From Glandiceps talaboti (taxonomy: Eukaryota > Hemichordata > Enteropneusta > Spengelidae), in the NCBI RefSeq assembly GCF_964340395.1, contig NC_135562.1, positions 21,743,892 to 21,807,891 on the forward strand: a stretch of DNA of 64,000 nucleotides, in the 5' to 3' direction. This document shows positions 44,613 through 55,995 of this stretch, piece by piece. The notes under the pieces were generated by a model, which saw only the letters and a list, made by a program, of their open reading frames with translations, was not told the origin of the DNA and ran no database searches. Within the stretch, counting starts at the first letter, position 1. Every line of letters starts with the position of its first letter. The translations under genes and the position numbers were made by a program.

Positions 44613-44729
44613 GTCTGCCTTGAGATTGATAATCACATCCAACTGTCTCTGGTCTTCTTGTCCAGCTCCATTATTGTGCCCACCTGGTTGGTTTTTAATT
44701 TTTCTTTGCTGAATTCTTATTTTTTTCAT
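44613..44729 (-). CDS. Candidate first coding exon of a minus-strand gene (partial)
   Basis: A 39-codon frame starts at an ATG at 44729 with G at -3 and ends on a codon boundary at a near-consensus donor, GAC|GTAAGT. The peptide starts MKKIRIQQRKIKNQ, continues through a Gly/Asn-rich stretch and ends in a polar, helix-prone segment (QLDVIINLKAD). The last 25 or so bases are duplicated about 235 bp away in the relic at 44376-44425. If this exon were spliced to that relic the frame would end after nine codons, at the TGA near 44396. An alternative is an internal 96-nt exon starting at 44708 after AATTCAG, but that acceptor has a poor pyrimidine tract. I do not recognise the protein. Its position upstream of the array on the same strand makes it a possible source gene. 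Confidence 0.3.
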
Positions 44730-45700
44730 CGCGAACATATATAATGAGAGACTGAGATCTATGATACAATACCATTTCAAAAAGACAATTTGACATGCAT
44801 TAAAAATGAGGAGAAATTTAAATATTAGTGAATTAATTAAAGTTATTGGTGACTAAATGTGCGAAGTGCAAGATAGAAAGTGCCGGCCATTCAATTCATT
44901 TTAGCTTCTTTTTGAACTGGTAGTGGCAAAATAGAACGCTTTCATTAATTTCGTTCACGTAACTATGAAGTCATGTTATTTTTGTCCCAACTTTTCCAAC
45001 TTTTTTCAACTAATCGAGCCTATAATTTTTGCTTCTCCTCGACAATGTAATTGGCCAAACTGTTGTCCATTGCCCACATAACCCAACCCAACCCAACCCA
45101 ACACAATCCGTACAAGAGAAAAAATAGCATGATGTCAAAAACGAAGCAAATAAAATCTATCGTAGCATGATGTCAGTTATCCCAACCAAACAGGTAGGCA
45201 CAACTTTGGGCTTCCTCTTTCTTTACAAGTCGCATCTTCCATCGAGCCTCAGCAATTCACAGACAGACATTACAGATAGATGTGTAGCCATTTTGAACTT
45301 TTTGAGCTGTAGTAAGACGGATTTACAAGTATTTGAAAAGGTATTGAGAACCAATCAAAATAAAGAGCAAAAATGAACCCATCACCTGTTATTTTACATT
45401 TTGGCGGGAAACTATTGTCTCTATGTGAGGTCAGTATTAACGAGCAAGTATTACACGTTATATTGCATGACAGCCAATCAACGTCAGAATTTTACTCGGC
45501 GGGAATTTACAAGTGGTGTTAACAACATCCTTACATAACACACCTGTGGGTGCACACCATATTTTAATCAATTGTTTCTCGCGAAATGCAATTAGTCGGA
45601 AAACGGCGCATGGGATGAGTCGCCCCCGTTTGAATTACATACCTTAGTAATAAAATGGAATGTCAGAGCCCAACAAATAAAATGAAATAGGACGACTTTA
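44730..45700. other. AT-rich spacer with a short AACCC tract
   Basis: No gene could be supported. About five AACCC steps occur at 45077-45105. They differ from the common animal telomere repeat TTAGGG/CCCTAA and are too few to call telomeric. Confidence 0.4.
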
Positions 45701-45701
45701 C

Positions 45702-45882
45702 CTACAATGTGGTATAACGAACATGTATCTATAGGAAGTTTGCGATTTTCCATCTTGTTGGCACATAATCCCCCGTGTTTGTTTGAAATACCAAGATATG
45801 ATTCAGTACACTTCAAGGACAACTCATACAAATCCACGCAAGATCTAGATTCTCGCAGACTGTACTCATAGCTTGTCCAGTC
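45702..45882 (-). other. Weak candidate exon with a C-x9-C motif
   Basis: The minus strand is open from just after a TGA at 45883-45885 to a donor-like TTGTAG|GTAAAG ending at 45702. The peptide contains CVDLYELSLKC, a C-x9-C spacing like the first helix of twin-CX9C (CHCH) mitochondrial proteins. The expected second C-x9-C is not present: the later cysteines are 13 residues apart. No acceptor or start codon is convincing, so this may be chance. Confidence 0.18.
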
Positions 45883-46910
45883 TCAGACAACACTAGACAA
45901 ATGCAAGTGTGTCGTACGCGTGTCTGAGGTCCAATAATTTGATCGTGTATATTGCTTGAAATTTACTTTCAGAAGAAAAACGTGTGGGCTTATCGAAATG
46001 CTTTGCCTATATTTTCACGTATACATAATGATTCACAACAGCGGCGCGATCGTCATCGTGTATGATTTTCTCCCAACTCCTCGTACTTAGCCCCGTACTA
46101 GATAGGCTTCCTTTGACCGAGTGACACGTGAAAAAAAACTCACAAAATGTAAGTTTTTTTTCCGCATCCGCATATTTGTTATAAAGACGTTTCTTTTTAT
46201 CGACGGTAATTACTATTTAGGTTTGTTGGCAATTTTATTTCATCGCACTGTATTCGTACGCTCATACCTATATGTGTTTACAGCACTTGAACTTTGACAT
46301 ACTTTTGATAATTGTTCCGTGTCGGTCCTTGCCAATGTTAGTAAGAATGAAGTAAAGTATATTAAAAAATTATTTGACATTTGTAAATAAAATAAGATTG
46401 ATAATACGAAAATAATTATTCGGTTTTCGTGAATGTTTTCGGTCCAATCCCATTGAATGTCTGACAAGTTCATACAATGAGCATGATTTACTGGATGAAT
46501 CCCTACTGCAAATGGTAACTATATAGCTTTTAGTCACACATCTACTAGACTAGTATTCATGCCGGCCCCGTGCATCGCGTCAAAAATAAAGAAATCTTAA
46601 TACGATATTAAAACAAATTCTATGTATTCATCGAATGATCTTTAATACGTCAAACAAACAAGTAAGGCGTAGGATGTAAATACACATGACACACCCCTCG
46701 TCGATTGCCGTGGATGACAACTACATGTACTATCGGACATGTCATTATGTACTCACGTGCACTCTCTACTACGCGAAGCACGACTCACCTTACTCACCGT
46801 TGTTATCGTGGTTACTAGTGTGATGTTCGAAAATGCACAGGTGAATCTTTATCTAAATCGGATATAAACTCTACGGAATAATACATTTTACAATCATCTG
46901 CCTGGGATAT

Positions 46911-47348
46911 ATGGCAAGTATTTTATTTTTTTATTTTTCCAACTTTTTTTGGCCGACTCTGCTGACAGACACCGGTCCCGAGCACGTCGTGCTCGTGACA
47001 GGTGTGACCTTTGACATCCAATACGACGTGTTTCGGCGTCAAATACACATTCTTATTACCTTCAAAGGTGATCGCTCAAACATTATACCAGTTCTCAAAA
47101 CTGTTAATTTACGTGTGATACTATCTGTTTTTCCAACAACTGCATACATACATACATACATACATACGTACATACATACATACATACATACATACATACA
47201 TACATACATAAATACATACATACATACACACATACATACATACATACATACATACATAAATAAATACATACATACATACATACATACATACATACATACA
47301 TACGTACGTACGTACATACATACATACATACATACACACATACATACA

Positions 47349-47380
<32 letters not shown>

Positions 47381-48245
47381 CACTGTGTATGTATAGTGTG
47401 TTTTGTGTACGTGTATGTGTGTGTAAGTCTACGGGGAGGCATGGAAAAAAATCAAGAACTTGCAGGGGGGGGGGGCATCAATTTTTCCCAAGCTTTTGTA
47501 GGATGGGGGCATGAAAAAAATACACAAGGAAAAGGGGAAATCCTCCGGGGACCCCTGGAAGTAAGATCTAGACACTCCCTTACGAATGTTAAAGTTCGCT
47601 ATTCTCAATATGCACTGTTTTTCACACAAAAGCCACCTTTGACGGCTATACATCCAACATGGAAACTTCTCGTTGCCAGTAGGTCGTAGTCATCTCACAC
47701 TTATATCAAAGGTGGATGTGGACACTGTATACAGGTGAACAACGCACACTGAGTTCCGACGAACTCCGACTCCCACCTTCTACACTAACATGAGACGTTG
47801 ATCTCTCTAATTAGTTTATCATTGCCCCAACATTAATATACTCTCTCGACCAACCAAAAGATCTAACGTCTCTCGAGTCATTATAATAATAGCGCATCCA
47901 GGTGGACGTCTACACAGTTGTATGTTCATGAATTCAGAGTACAAAATAAACTACTTCAAATACATCAGTGCCAATACTCAAGCTCTACGTAACATCAGTT
48001 ATTATCATTATTATTAGTCATTGAAGAATGTTGGCACATTTTAGATGCTCTTCACGCCAGTATGGATTAAAATTAAAACAGGAAAACGACAAAGTGACTG
48101 AGTCGATACTTGTGTTCTTTGTGACTCAAATGAATTTGATAATGATTATAACTTCCTATTTAATTTTTTTTGCCAATGCTAGGTTCAAGTATATTATTTT
48201 CAACAATATTTTTATTGTCCACCTACTTATGAAAAATTCACTGGG
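46911..48245. repeat. Segmental duplication, copy 1
   Basis: Two blocks here match 49684-51846 in the same order. Block A (46911-47145) starts with a T-rich run and GGCCGACTCTGCTGACAG and includes GTGCTCGTGACAGG. Block B (about 47508-48240) begins CATGAAAAAAATACACAAGG and ends TTTTTATTGTCCACC. Copy 1 has the CATA microsatellite between the blocks and lacks roughly 85 bp present in copy 2 near 51275-51365, the gap lying between similar CGACGAA/GGCGAA sequences. No gene could be supported inside it. Confidence 0.85.
47143..47390. repeat. (CATA)n microsatellite
   Basis: This is a nearly pure CATA tetranucleotide run with occasional CACA, AAATA and CGTA interruptions. It sits at the end of block A of the segmental duplication and is absent from the other copy, so it expanded after the duplication or was lost there. 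Open frames on both strands are Tyr-Ile-His-Thr or Met-Tyr-Val-Cys runs and are not genes. Confidence 0.97.
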
Positions 48246-48353
48246 CTGATATAATCTGACCAGGTAGTAGTCCGTAAGGTACGCCGTGACGGGCGCCCAC
48301 ACACATCCGCCAACCCGGGTGAGGTGAGGGCCGAACGTCACGACGTATCTTAC

Positions 48354-48439
48354 AGTCAAACCAGAGTCTAACCAGGTAGAGGTAGCTTGATTTACAAACT
48401 CTTGCAACCTTTCACAAACACGCTCTACCACTGTAAGAG
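48354..48439 (-). other. Weak candidate internal exon, 86 nt
   Basis: On the minus strand ATTTGTTTCAG is followed by 86 open bases and then GTAAGATACG. The segment starts with two bases of a split codon and ends on a codon boundary. Its 28 residues include VVERVCERLQEFVNQ, which would form an amphipathic helix. No partner exon was found, and the open frame runs through both proposed splice sites, so this may be chance. It lies just right of the segmental duplication. Confidence 0.22.
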
Positions 48440-48506
48440 CTGAAACAAATGAATTGGAACTGTACATTTTTTTAATCGTATTATGTTTTTGTTCATAGTG
48501 ACTTGA

Positions 48507-48519
48507 ATAAATAAATGAA

Positions 48520-48550
<31 letters not shown>

Positions 48551-48553
48551 ATA
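48507..48553. repeat. (AAAT)n microsatellite
   Basis: About 11 AAAT steps with one GAAT interruption. It gives a Tyr-Leu-Phe-Ile artefact frame on the minus strand. Confidence 0.95.
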
Positions 48554-48599
48554 CTGACAAACATCAACAATAGAGTAATCACAAATCTGTATCAACAAT

Positions 48600-49683
48600 A
48601 ATGAATTTCGCAGCATCAAGAATTAGTGAGTGTATGTTTTCCTTAGATGCGAAAAATAGTCACAAATTCCAAAGGTGGCGTTATTCAGTGTTTGTCATTC
48701 CGAGGAATCTTGCGTGAGTACATCCCCGGAATGATAGAATGCTCAGAACAAAAAATTAAGACTACAATTTATTGTAATGGCTTACTGCAGCTACTTGTAC
48801 AAGTTCTCGTGGTAGGAGTATTCGTCTGCCATGGCAGACAATCGGTCCCCCTTCGTGCATTGCCCTATAACTCGCGCCCGGCCTGGGAAGTCGCCAGCGA
48901 ACAGAAGAACATATACACATGTTTTTACAACTTACAATTGTGCGACGCGTACGTGTCAAAGGTTATGTCGTCATCTTAATCGCTTTTGTATGAAGACATC
49001 TTAATCTCTGTAATATATTTTTGGTGTCTAGAAGGGAAATTATTCAAAGCAAAATGATCGTTGAAAAAAGTTGAAAAAAAAGTTAAAAAATAAAAAGTTG
49101 AAAAAAATGAAAAAACGGCAAGCTTTGTCAGAAATTACGTCACTTCCTTCATTTACAGCCCACATTTATATGATCATGCAAGAGCGACATCTACTGTCTA
49201 CGGACACCAATTTGAAACAGAAGGGGTCTTGATGTCACATCGTTACAGACGTACACAGAACATACGTATGCTTGCATGTTGTGTTAAAAGCCAAGCTATA
49301 CAAGATGATCGTTACAATGCTGCGAACTATCACCGTGAAACTGAAAGTAGAAGTACCACAGACATCAATTTGGTACAATCTGAATACAAGGGTAAATTCC
49401 ATTCTTTTATCATGTAAATAAACTTCTACAAAGAACGAGTTTTGGGATATCCCATATGGTAAGCCGTTCAGGCCAGAATTATAATTTTATTTTAGCTGTA
49501 GTATTTCTTTTATATTTTTCGTACTGATAAACTAATTTAACCGTTTATGTACTTTTATTCCATGTTCATATTATATCAATTGAAACAAGTTTTCATTTAT
49601 TTGAGAATATTGTTTTATTTTTCGTCAAACCAGAATTTTTAAGGATTATATATAATTAAAAGTCAAAATGTATTTTTTATAAA
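48600..49683. other. Spacer, no supported gene
   Basis: A 110-codon plus-strand frame at 48647-48979 has no recognisable domain and overlaps an unrelated minus-strand frame, so I do not call it. An A-rich stretch with repeated AAAAGTTG lies at 49060-49115. Confidence 0.4.
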
Positions 49684-51846
49684 AGTTTTTTATTTTTTTA
49701 TTTTTTTCAACTTTTTTTTTGGCCGAGTCTGCTGACAGGCGCAGGTAACAAGGACGTCGTGCTCGTGACAGGCGTGACCTTTGACATCCATTACGACGCG
49801 TTTCGGCGTCAAATACACATTCTGATTACCTTCAAAGTTGATCGCTCAAACATTATATCATTTCTCAAAACTGTTAATGTACGTGTGATAGTATCTGGGT
49901 TTTTTCCAACAACCGCGACTTCAGCCGCGTACACACATGTGTACACCGTCACGTTAAGGTTATGACCGCTTGTATGATGTAGTACGTAGAACACGACCCA
50001 TGTGCAACGGGTAAAAGTAGTTAATCTACAACAACTGAAGTTTGGCGCATCAATAACATTCATTATTGTGAAACTGGCCAGAATTGAAATTAGATGGCAT
50101 GGTACACTATACTGTGAGCGTGAGCAAAATAGCTTTAGGAACAAAAACGTAATGTGAGGAAAAGTGAATGCGTATTTCCTAAGGGTCAGTTCAGGTACGA
50201 GCGCACATGTTGACGTCGACCTTTGTATTACATACGGCGTAGGCGTGTTGTTCTCAACTTTTCATGATACATGTGTGTACTCAGACCACTAAAAATGTAT
50301 ACTACAATGTATGATAAAGTATTTATCAGGATCAAATTATCACATACAACGCAATTATGTTATAAATAATACAGTTCAACATAATCTATCTTATACTAGT
50401 GTTCTTTGGTCTCTACGCCGGTCTTCAACGGCGGATGAACAGATGGTTTATGTCGGAATGACGAAATGACGTGTACAGAAATTGTCCGATACGTCTTTAG
50501 GGAGCGCCCAGATTTTACTTCCAGGGGGCCCGGGGGATTTTCGGGGAGGGGGAGCATCAATTTTTCTCAGGAAGAATTGGGGGGGGGGGGGCTAAACAAA
50601 AAATTCACAATTTTCTAGGGGGGTAATGGAAAAAAATCATGAATATTTAATTCAACATAAATCAACTGCAATATTAATTCTGGCACTTCTCAAAGTAACT
50701 TGTCCGTGAGGATGTGCAAGACTTGTTTCATCACAATCACTATCAGTGTTATCATCAGTACATGAATTTTCTGAGCTATCAGTATCACAATTGTCTCCAT
50801 CACTGCCTAGATCATGCATTACAGAAGTATCACTTTCAGTCTCAGTCACTATCTGTTTCATTCATGTCCATGATATTAATTTTAATTTCATTAATTTTTC
50901 CAGCCAGTTTTCTAAATCTAAATTCTGATGTTCCTACTATGTAAGTGGATAACTATGTCGGATTTTTCTCTCTTTTTTTAATTTTCACTGTTTTGGTAAT
51001 TTATGCTCATTGTGGGGGGGACATGAAAAAATACACAAGGAAAAGGGGAAATCCTCCTTGGCCCCTCTGGAAGTAAGATCTGGACACTCCCTTACAAATG
51101 TTAAAGTTCGCTATTCTCAATATGCACTGTTTTTCACACAAAAGCCTTTACCTTTGATGGCTATACATCCAACATGGAAACTTCTCGTTGTCAGTAGGTA
51201 GTAGTTATCTCACACTTACTTCAAAGGTGGATGTGGACATTTTATACAGGTGAACAACACACATTGAGTTCCGACGAAGAGCATGTATACACGTGGATAG
51301 CTGAACACCGACGCACCAACCACGTCGACCAAGCGTCACTGCTACCTTGCACCACCGTTGTCTGGCGAAGTCTGACTCCCACCTTCTACACTAACATAAT
51401 ACGTTGTTCTCTCTAATTTGTTTATCATTGCCCCAATATTAATATACTCTCTCGACCAATCAAAAGATCTAACGTCTCTCGAGTCATTATAATAATAGCG
51501 CATCCAGGTGGACGTCTACACAGTTGTATGTTAATGAATTCAGAGTACAAAATAAACTACTTCGAATACATCAGTGCCAATACTCAAGCTCTACGTAACA
51601 TCAGTTATTATCATTATTATTAGTCATTGAAGAATGTTGGCACATTTTAGATGCTCTACACGCCAGTATGGATTAAAATTAAAACAGGAAGACGACAAAG
51701 TGATTGAGTCGATACTTGTGTTCTTTGTGACTCAAATGAATTTGATAATGATTATAACTTCCTATTGATTTTTTTTGCCAATGCTAGGTTCAAGTATATT
51801 ATTTTCAACAATATTTTTATTGTCCACCTTCTCATGAAAAATTTAT
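49684..51846. repeat. Segmental duplication, copy 2
   Basis: Block A is at 49684-49920 and block B at about 51012-51846. They are separated by about 1.1 kb not found in copy 1, which includes two G-run modules (50560-50625) and an acidic Ser/Asp-rich frame on the minus strand (50652-50861). Block B keeps roughly 85 bp near 51275-51365 that copy 1 has lost. By eye the copies look roughly 85-95% identical in aligned parts, clearly older than the duplications within the satellite. Confidence 0.85.
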
Positions 51847-51849
51847 ATG

Positions 51850-52745
51850 AAAAGTAAATCATATATGTAGGGTAAATAAGATGTTTAGGGTAAATCAGAT
51901 ATCTAGGGTATATCAGATATGTATGGTAAATCCTATATCTAGGATAAATCAGATATATAGGATAAAACCTGTATATAGCATAAATCCGATATGTAGGGTA
52001 TATCAGATATGTACGGTAAATCCTATATCTAGGATAAATCAGATATATAGGTTAAACCTATATATAGCGTTATTCAGATACATAGAGTAAATCGTAAATG
52101 TAGGGTAAATCCGTTACATAGAGTAAATCCTATAAGTAGGGTAAATCAGATCTGTAGAGTAAATGAGATATGTAGAGTAAATTAGATATATAGGGTAAAT
52201 CATATATGCTGGGTAAATCCTATATGTAGAGTAAATCCTATATGTAGTGTAAATCCTATATGTAGAGAAAATCAGATATGTAGAGAAAATCAGATATGTA
52301 GAGTAAATTGGACATATAGGGTCAATCCTATATGTAGGGAAAATCTGATATGTAGGGAAAATCCGATATGTAGAGTAAATGAGATATGTAGGATAAATCC
52401 TATATGGAGGGAAAATCCTCTATTTAGGGTAATTTCGATATGTATAGTAAATCAGAAATGTAAAGTATATCAGATATGTAGAGTAAATCAGTTATGTAGG
52501 GTAAATCTGATATGTAGGGTAAATCCGATATATAGAGTAAATCAAATATGTAGAGTAAATCTGATATGTAGGGTAATTCCGATATATAGAGTAAATCCTA
52601 TATGTAGGGTAAATCTGATATGTAGGGTAAATCCTATATATAGGGTAAATCAGATATATAGAGTAATATTCTATATGTTGGATGAATCGAATATGTAGAG
52701 TAAATCCAATATGTAGGGTAAATGAGATATGTACGGTAAATACTA
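51850..52745. repeat. 20-bp minisatellite, about 45 units
   Basis: Units resemble GTAAATCCGATATGTAGG with frequent CAG/CCT/CCG and TATA/TGTA changes. Copies are degenerate, so the tract is not recently homogenised. It stops abruptly at the Penelope-type remnant. The plus-strand and minus-strand frames inside it are repeat translations (Ile-Tyr-Pro-Thr runs). Confidence 0.93.
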
Positions 52746-52748
52746 CCA

Positions 52749-53099
52749 ATATCCGCGAAACGTATGTCGGACAAGGGGCCCTGTGTCGGACTTACTGAAA
52801 ACGAGTTCAAGACACGGTACAGGAACCACACAGCTATATTCCGCAACAATTTGTCAAGAAACTCAACGGAACTAAGTAAGTATGTATGGTTTCTTAAGGA
52901 TAAAGAAATTGATTACGACATCACATGGAAAATTATCGCAAGCGCGCGACCGTACAACAGCTCCAGTCAGAGATGTAATCTCTGCATAACTGAAAAGTAT
53001 ATTATAATTTGACAACCACATCGTTGCACTCTAAATAAACGGAATGAACTTGTGTCGTCGTGTAGGCATAGACATAAATAATTATTGCAGAACAATTAA
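52749..53099 (+). pseudogene. Penelope-type retroelement GIY-YIG endonuclease tail, broken
   Basis: This encodes the C-terminal end of a GIY-YIG endonuclease of the kind attached to Penelope-like reverse transcriptases, which nicks target DNA for insertion. Visible landmarks are TYVG (the YIG half-motif), then LTENEFKTRYRNH with the catalytic-region arginine, NSTELSKYVW, the RCNLC cysteine pair, and a diverged Cys/His tail (NKRNELVSSCRHRHK) up to a TAA at 53097-53099. Breaks: a 19-bp insertion at about 52765-52790 between TYVG and LTENEF, made of a 7-bp direct repeat TGTCGGA around 12 bp, shifts the frame. A TGA at 53010-53012 and a TAA at 53079-53081 interrupt the tail. The reverse transcriptase is absent; the fragment begins where the minisatellite ends. 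Family assignment rests on recognised motifs. Confidence 0.75.
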
Positions 53100-54835
53100 C
53101 TATGCTAATACGCTATGTTACTAGGTAGATATTCCCTGTTAGGAACATTAGAATAATAGAATTTAACGGTAGGAAACGCAGATACTATATTCCATTCTAC
53201 CCTTGCCTCTCCAGAGGGCGCCGTGATCACTGCGTCATAGAACTACGTCCATCTTGGCGGCGACAGTAGGGAGCCCTCCACGACGCTCTCAGGAGAGGGA
53301 AACCGCGCAGGCAATAGTCTATTTAAAGAAGATCATGTGATTTAATTCTGACCAATGACAGCTTGTGTAAGAATGTTGAGGTGTAATAATGAAATATATA
53401 ACTCCAGCCCATTTTAATATAGCCTTGACAATACCATGCTGAGGCCTAATAAAAAAATTGTGTGATTCCGGTTATACTCAATTTTAGAATATGTGGGATA
53501 GTTAGATTTTATATGTTATTTTATTTTATTTCTCTGTGTTAGTGTTAGTTCAGGTTTTCCATTGTTTTCCAAATGGTCTCTGTGTTGTTTATTTCATCCC
53601 ATCAGATGTGCAGCCATTATAGATTGGAAGAACAGTTTTAAATGTATATTATCTTTTTAAGTTCATGGCAGTTTTCGCATCGACTATTTCTCGTGAGACT
53701 TCACAATTTTTGCGAAAAGTTTAGGGTCGGCAGTGAAAAGCTAGGTGGAGTCGGGTAACCAAACCACACATTTATTTTTTAGGCCTCACGTCAGTAAAAT
53801 GTATTTCCAAACATTGTTTTACTCTGTTATTAGCAATGTTTTATGTTACCAAGAAACATGAGTGCACCAACTTTAACAGATTCTACCAACTTTAACTAGT
53901 TGCTGACCATGGATTTTGTTTGAACTTCAAAAGATTATACCTTGTGTAGTAGTATGCATGCTGTTACTGTTTATATCTGATTCATTAACTGATAGTTATA
54001 GTACATGTCAGATATACATTAATTGAAAATAATCGGACAGTGTTGGGTAAAGGTCCGTCATTTTGTCCGAGGCTCAAATATGTTCTTAAAAAGTTAAATG
54101 GCATCATTGCATTATAGTAAAGGTCAGTAGATCTGATAGTTGTATCATTGGCAGGTAAAAGTCTTTTAAGGCAAGTTTTAGTCTAGCCTGGCAGTAATTT
54201 CACACCTCTAAAAGACAGTAACATCTAAAATTAGCAACTAGTGTTTAAGAAAAGTTTAATACCATTATGACAGTGAAAAAGTGGTACATCTGACTGTTGA
54301 TTGACTGCATGAGTGACCTCTGGGGTGAGGTAGTCCTAGCAGGTCTCCCCTTAGCAGATCTAGAGATGTTTTGGCTCTATTAAGGCAATTTTAGGTTATT
54401 CACTGCATTTGCATGTAAAATAATATTTCACAGCTTCGAAAAGCTTAAGTTAATATAAGTTGTAAATGAGTTTTGCGTGACACATAGAAAGGGCCAGATT
54501 GTGTCCGTAACATCGGCATAGTGGCATTACTGTTGCAGATATAGTAAACTCACCGATATGTTAGAGAATGTAAGGTCCTCATACCTACTACATGTATTAT
54601 ATATGATACAAACTGGAATCAAGTCCCAAAGTATAATATGTGAAGCATATTCCCTACTGATTGTGAAATACCCAAGTATTTACCTGACGTGTTATGTAGC
54701 TAGTGTAATACATTGTATACACAAAAAGTTATGTTTCAGCGTCACTCCATGTGAAGTAATATTTATAAAATGGGACAAGAAAAAATTCCACAGTTCAGAC
54801 AAGGCCATGACACTGTAGTTTCATGGATTTTTTTC
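53100..54835. other. Spacer, no supported gene
   Basis: Mostly AT-rich. A small GC-richer patch at 53210-53320 includes GAGGGCGCCGTG. The 86-codon plus-strand frame at 54558-54818 has no recognisable feature and is not called. Confidence 0.4.
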
Positions 54836-54857
54836 TTCCATCAAAACCCAAAACACA

Positions 54858-55185
54858 ATAACCCCCCCCCAACATTTAAAAAAAGGACCCCCCCCCCCCC
54901 ACTGCCAATTTCGAAAAATGGGTGACCCCGTACTAATCCACCACCCCAGGCCCAATGTACTGACCGACCCCTTAAATATTGCCCCTAAGGCAAATGTATT
55001 TAGGTCTAAACTGTCATCTTTAAAAAAAAAACTGTAAGAGTTTATGATGGGGTATTGATTTTTGGTCAAAGTGGGTCCAAGGCCGCGGTCAGAATTTACG
55101 GCGGGGGGGGGTATGAAAAAAAATGAGGGTTCAAAGAGGAGGGGCATGAAAATTCTGATAGTCTGAAGGGGGGGGGGGGGGGGCG
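54858..55185. repeat. C- and G-tract spacer modules
   Basis: Homopolymer C runs occur at about 54861-54869 and 54890-54901, and G runs at about 55103-55110 and 55168-55182. The G runs are followed by TATGAAAAA or preceded by GGGGCATGAAAA. The same style of module occurs at 47465-47520, 50560-50625 and 51014, so this looks like a dispersed low-complexity family. The 131-codon minus-strand frame across it is an artefact of the tracts. Confidence 0.65.
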
Positions 55186-55667
55186 CGCGAAATATTTTGT
55201 CCATTATTTGAACCAAATTAAACCTTAGAAGGGGTCATTTACTGAGTAAATTAAACAGTTTCTCTGGCTTTAGTGGGGATGGGGGTGAGGGGTGGGTGTG
55301 GGGGAGGAAGGCAGTCGACAGATAGTGATTAAGGCGTACACAAACACATTCTCATTGCATTCAACCGCCTCATAATGAAATATATGGTTAAGAACTTATT
55401 GCGAAAGAAATTTTGTGATTGTATTCGGTAAACGACCGCTACCTTAAGCAAAATATTTCGTGCCTCCCGTTAAAACTATCCATGGCCCTCCTCCTTCTCA
55501 CCCCTTTTTTCATTGCCCCATTTTCTCTTCAGCCCCTACCCCGATGATATATTTCGTGCTGTAGGTTATGTTCCTTTTAATGAGTCCAAGTGTTCTGTTT
55601 GCTTTCTTTGCTGCTGATGTACACTGATTACTGGGCTTTCGTGAATTGTGCAATCCTTTTACGCACG
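55186..55667. other. Spacer, no supported gene
   Basis: A G-rich patch lies near 55275-55310. No frame or RNA gene could be supported. Confidence 0.4.
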
Positions 55668-55995
55668 CACGCACACACAAATACATACATACATACATAC
55701 ATACATACATACACACATACACACATACACACATACATACATACATACATACATACATACATACATACATACATACATACATACACACATACATACATAC
55801 ATACATACATACATACACACATACACACATACATACATACATACATACATACATACATACACACACATACATACATACATACATACATACATACATACAT
55901 ACACACACACATACATACATACATACATACATACATACATACATACATACATACACACACATACATACATGCATACATACATACACACACACATC
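55668..55995. repeat. (CATA)n microsatellite, second tract
   Basis: A CATA run with regularly spaced CACA interruptions, longer than the tract at 47.1 kb. Frames of 119-172 codons on both strands are repeat translations. Confidence 0.97.

Noticed and set aside
45077-45105. Interstitial telomere
   Set aside because: The AACCC steps are few and do not match TTAGGG/CCCTAA.
47039-47442. Met-Tyr-Val-Cys and Tyr-Ile-His-Thr frames here and at 55.5-56.1 kb
   Set aside because: Translations of the CATA microsatellites.
48647-48979. 110-codon plus-strand frame
   Set aside because: No domain, no splice or promoter support, and an unrelated frame overlaps it on the other strand.
50652-50861. Acidic Ser/Asp-rich minus-strand frame as a gene
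   Set aside because: No start context, splice partner or domain, and low-complexity content; it lies in the copy-specific insert of the duplication. It could be a transposase N-terminal remnant, but nothing supports that.
54821-55216. 131-codon minus-strand frame with poly-Pro and poly-Gly
   Set aside because: It is produced by the C and G homopolymer tracts.
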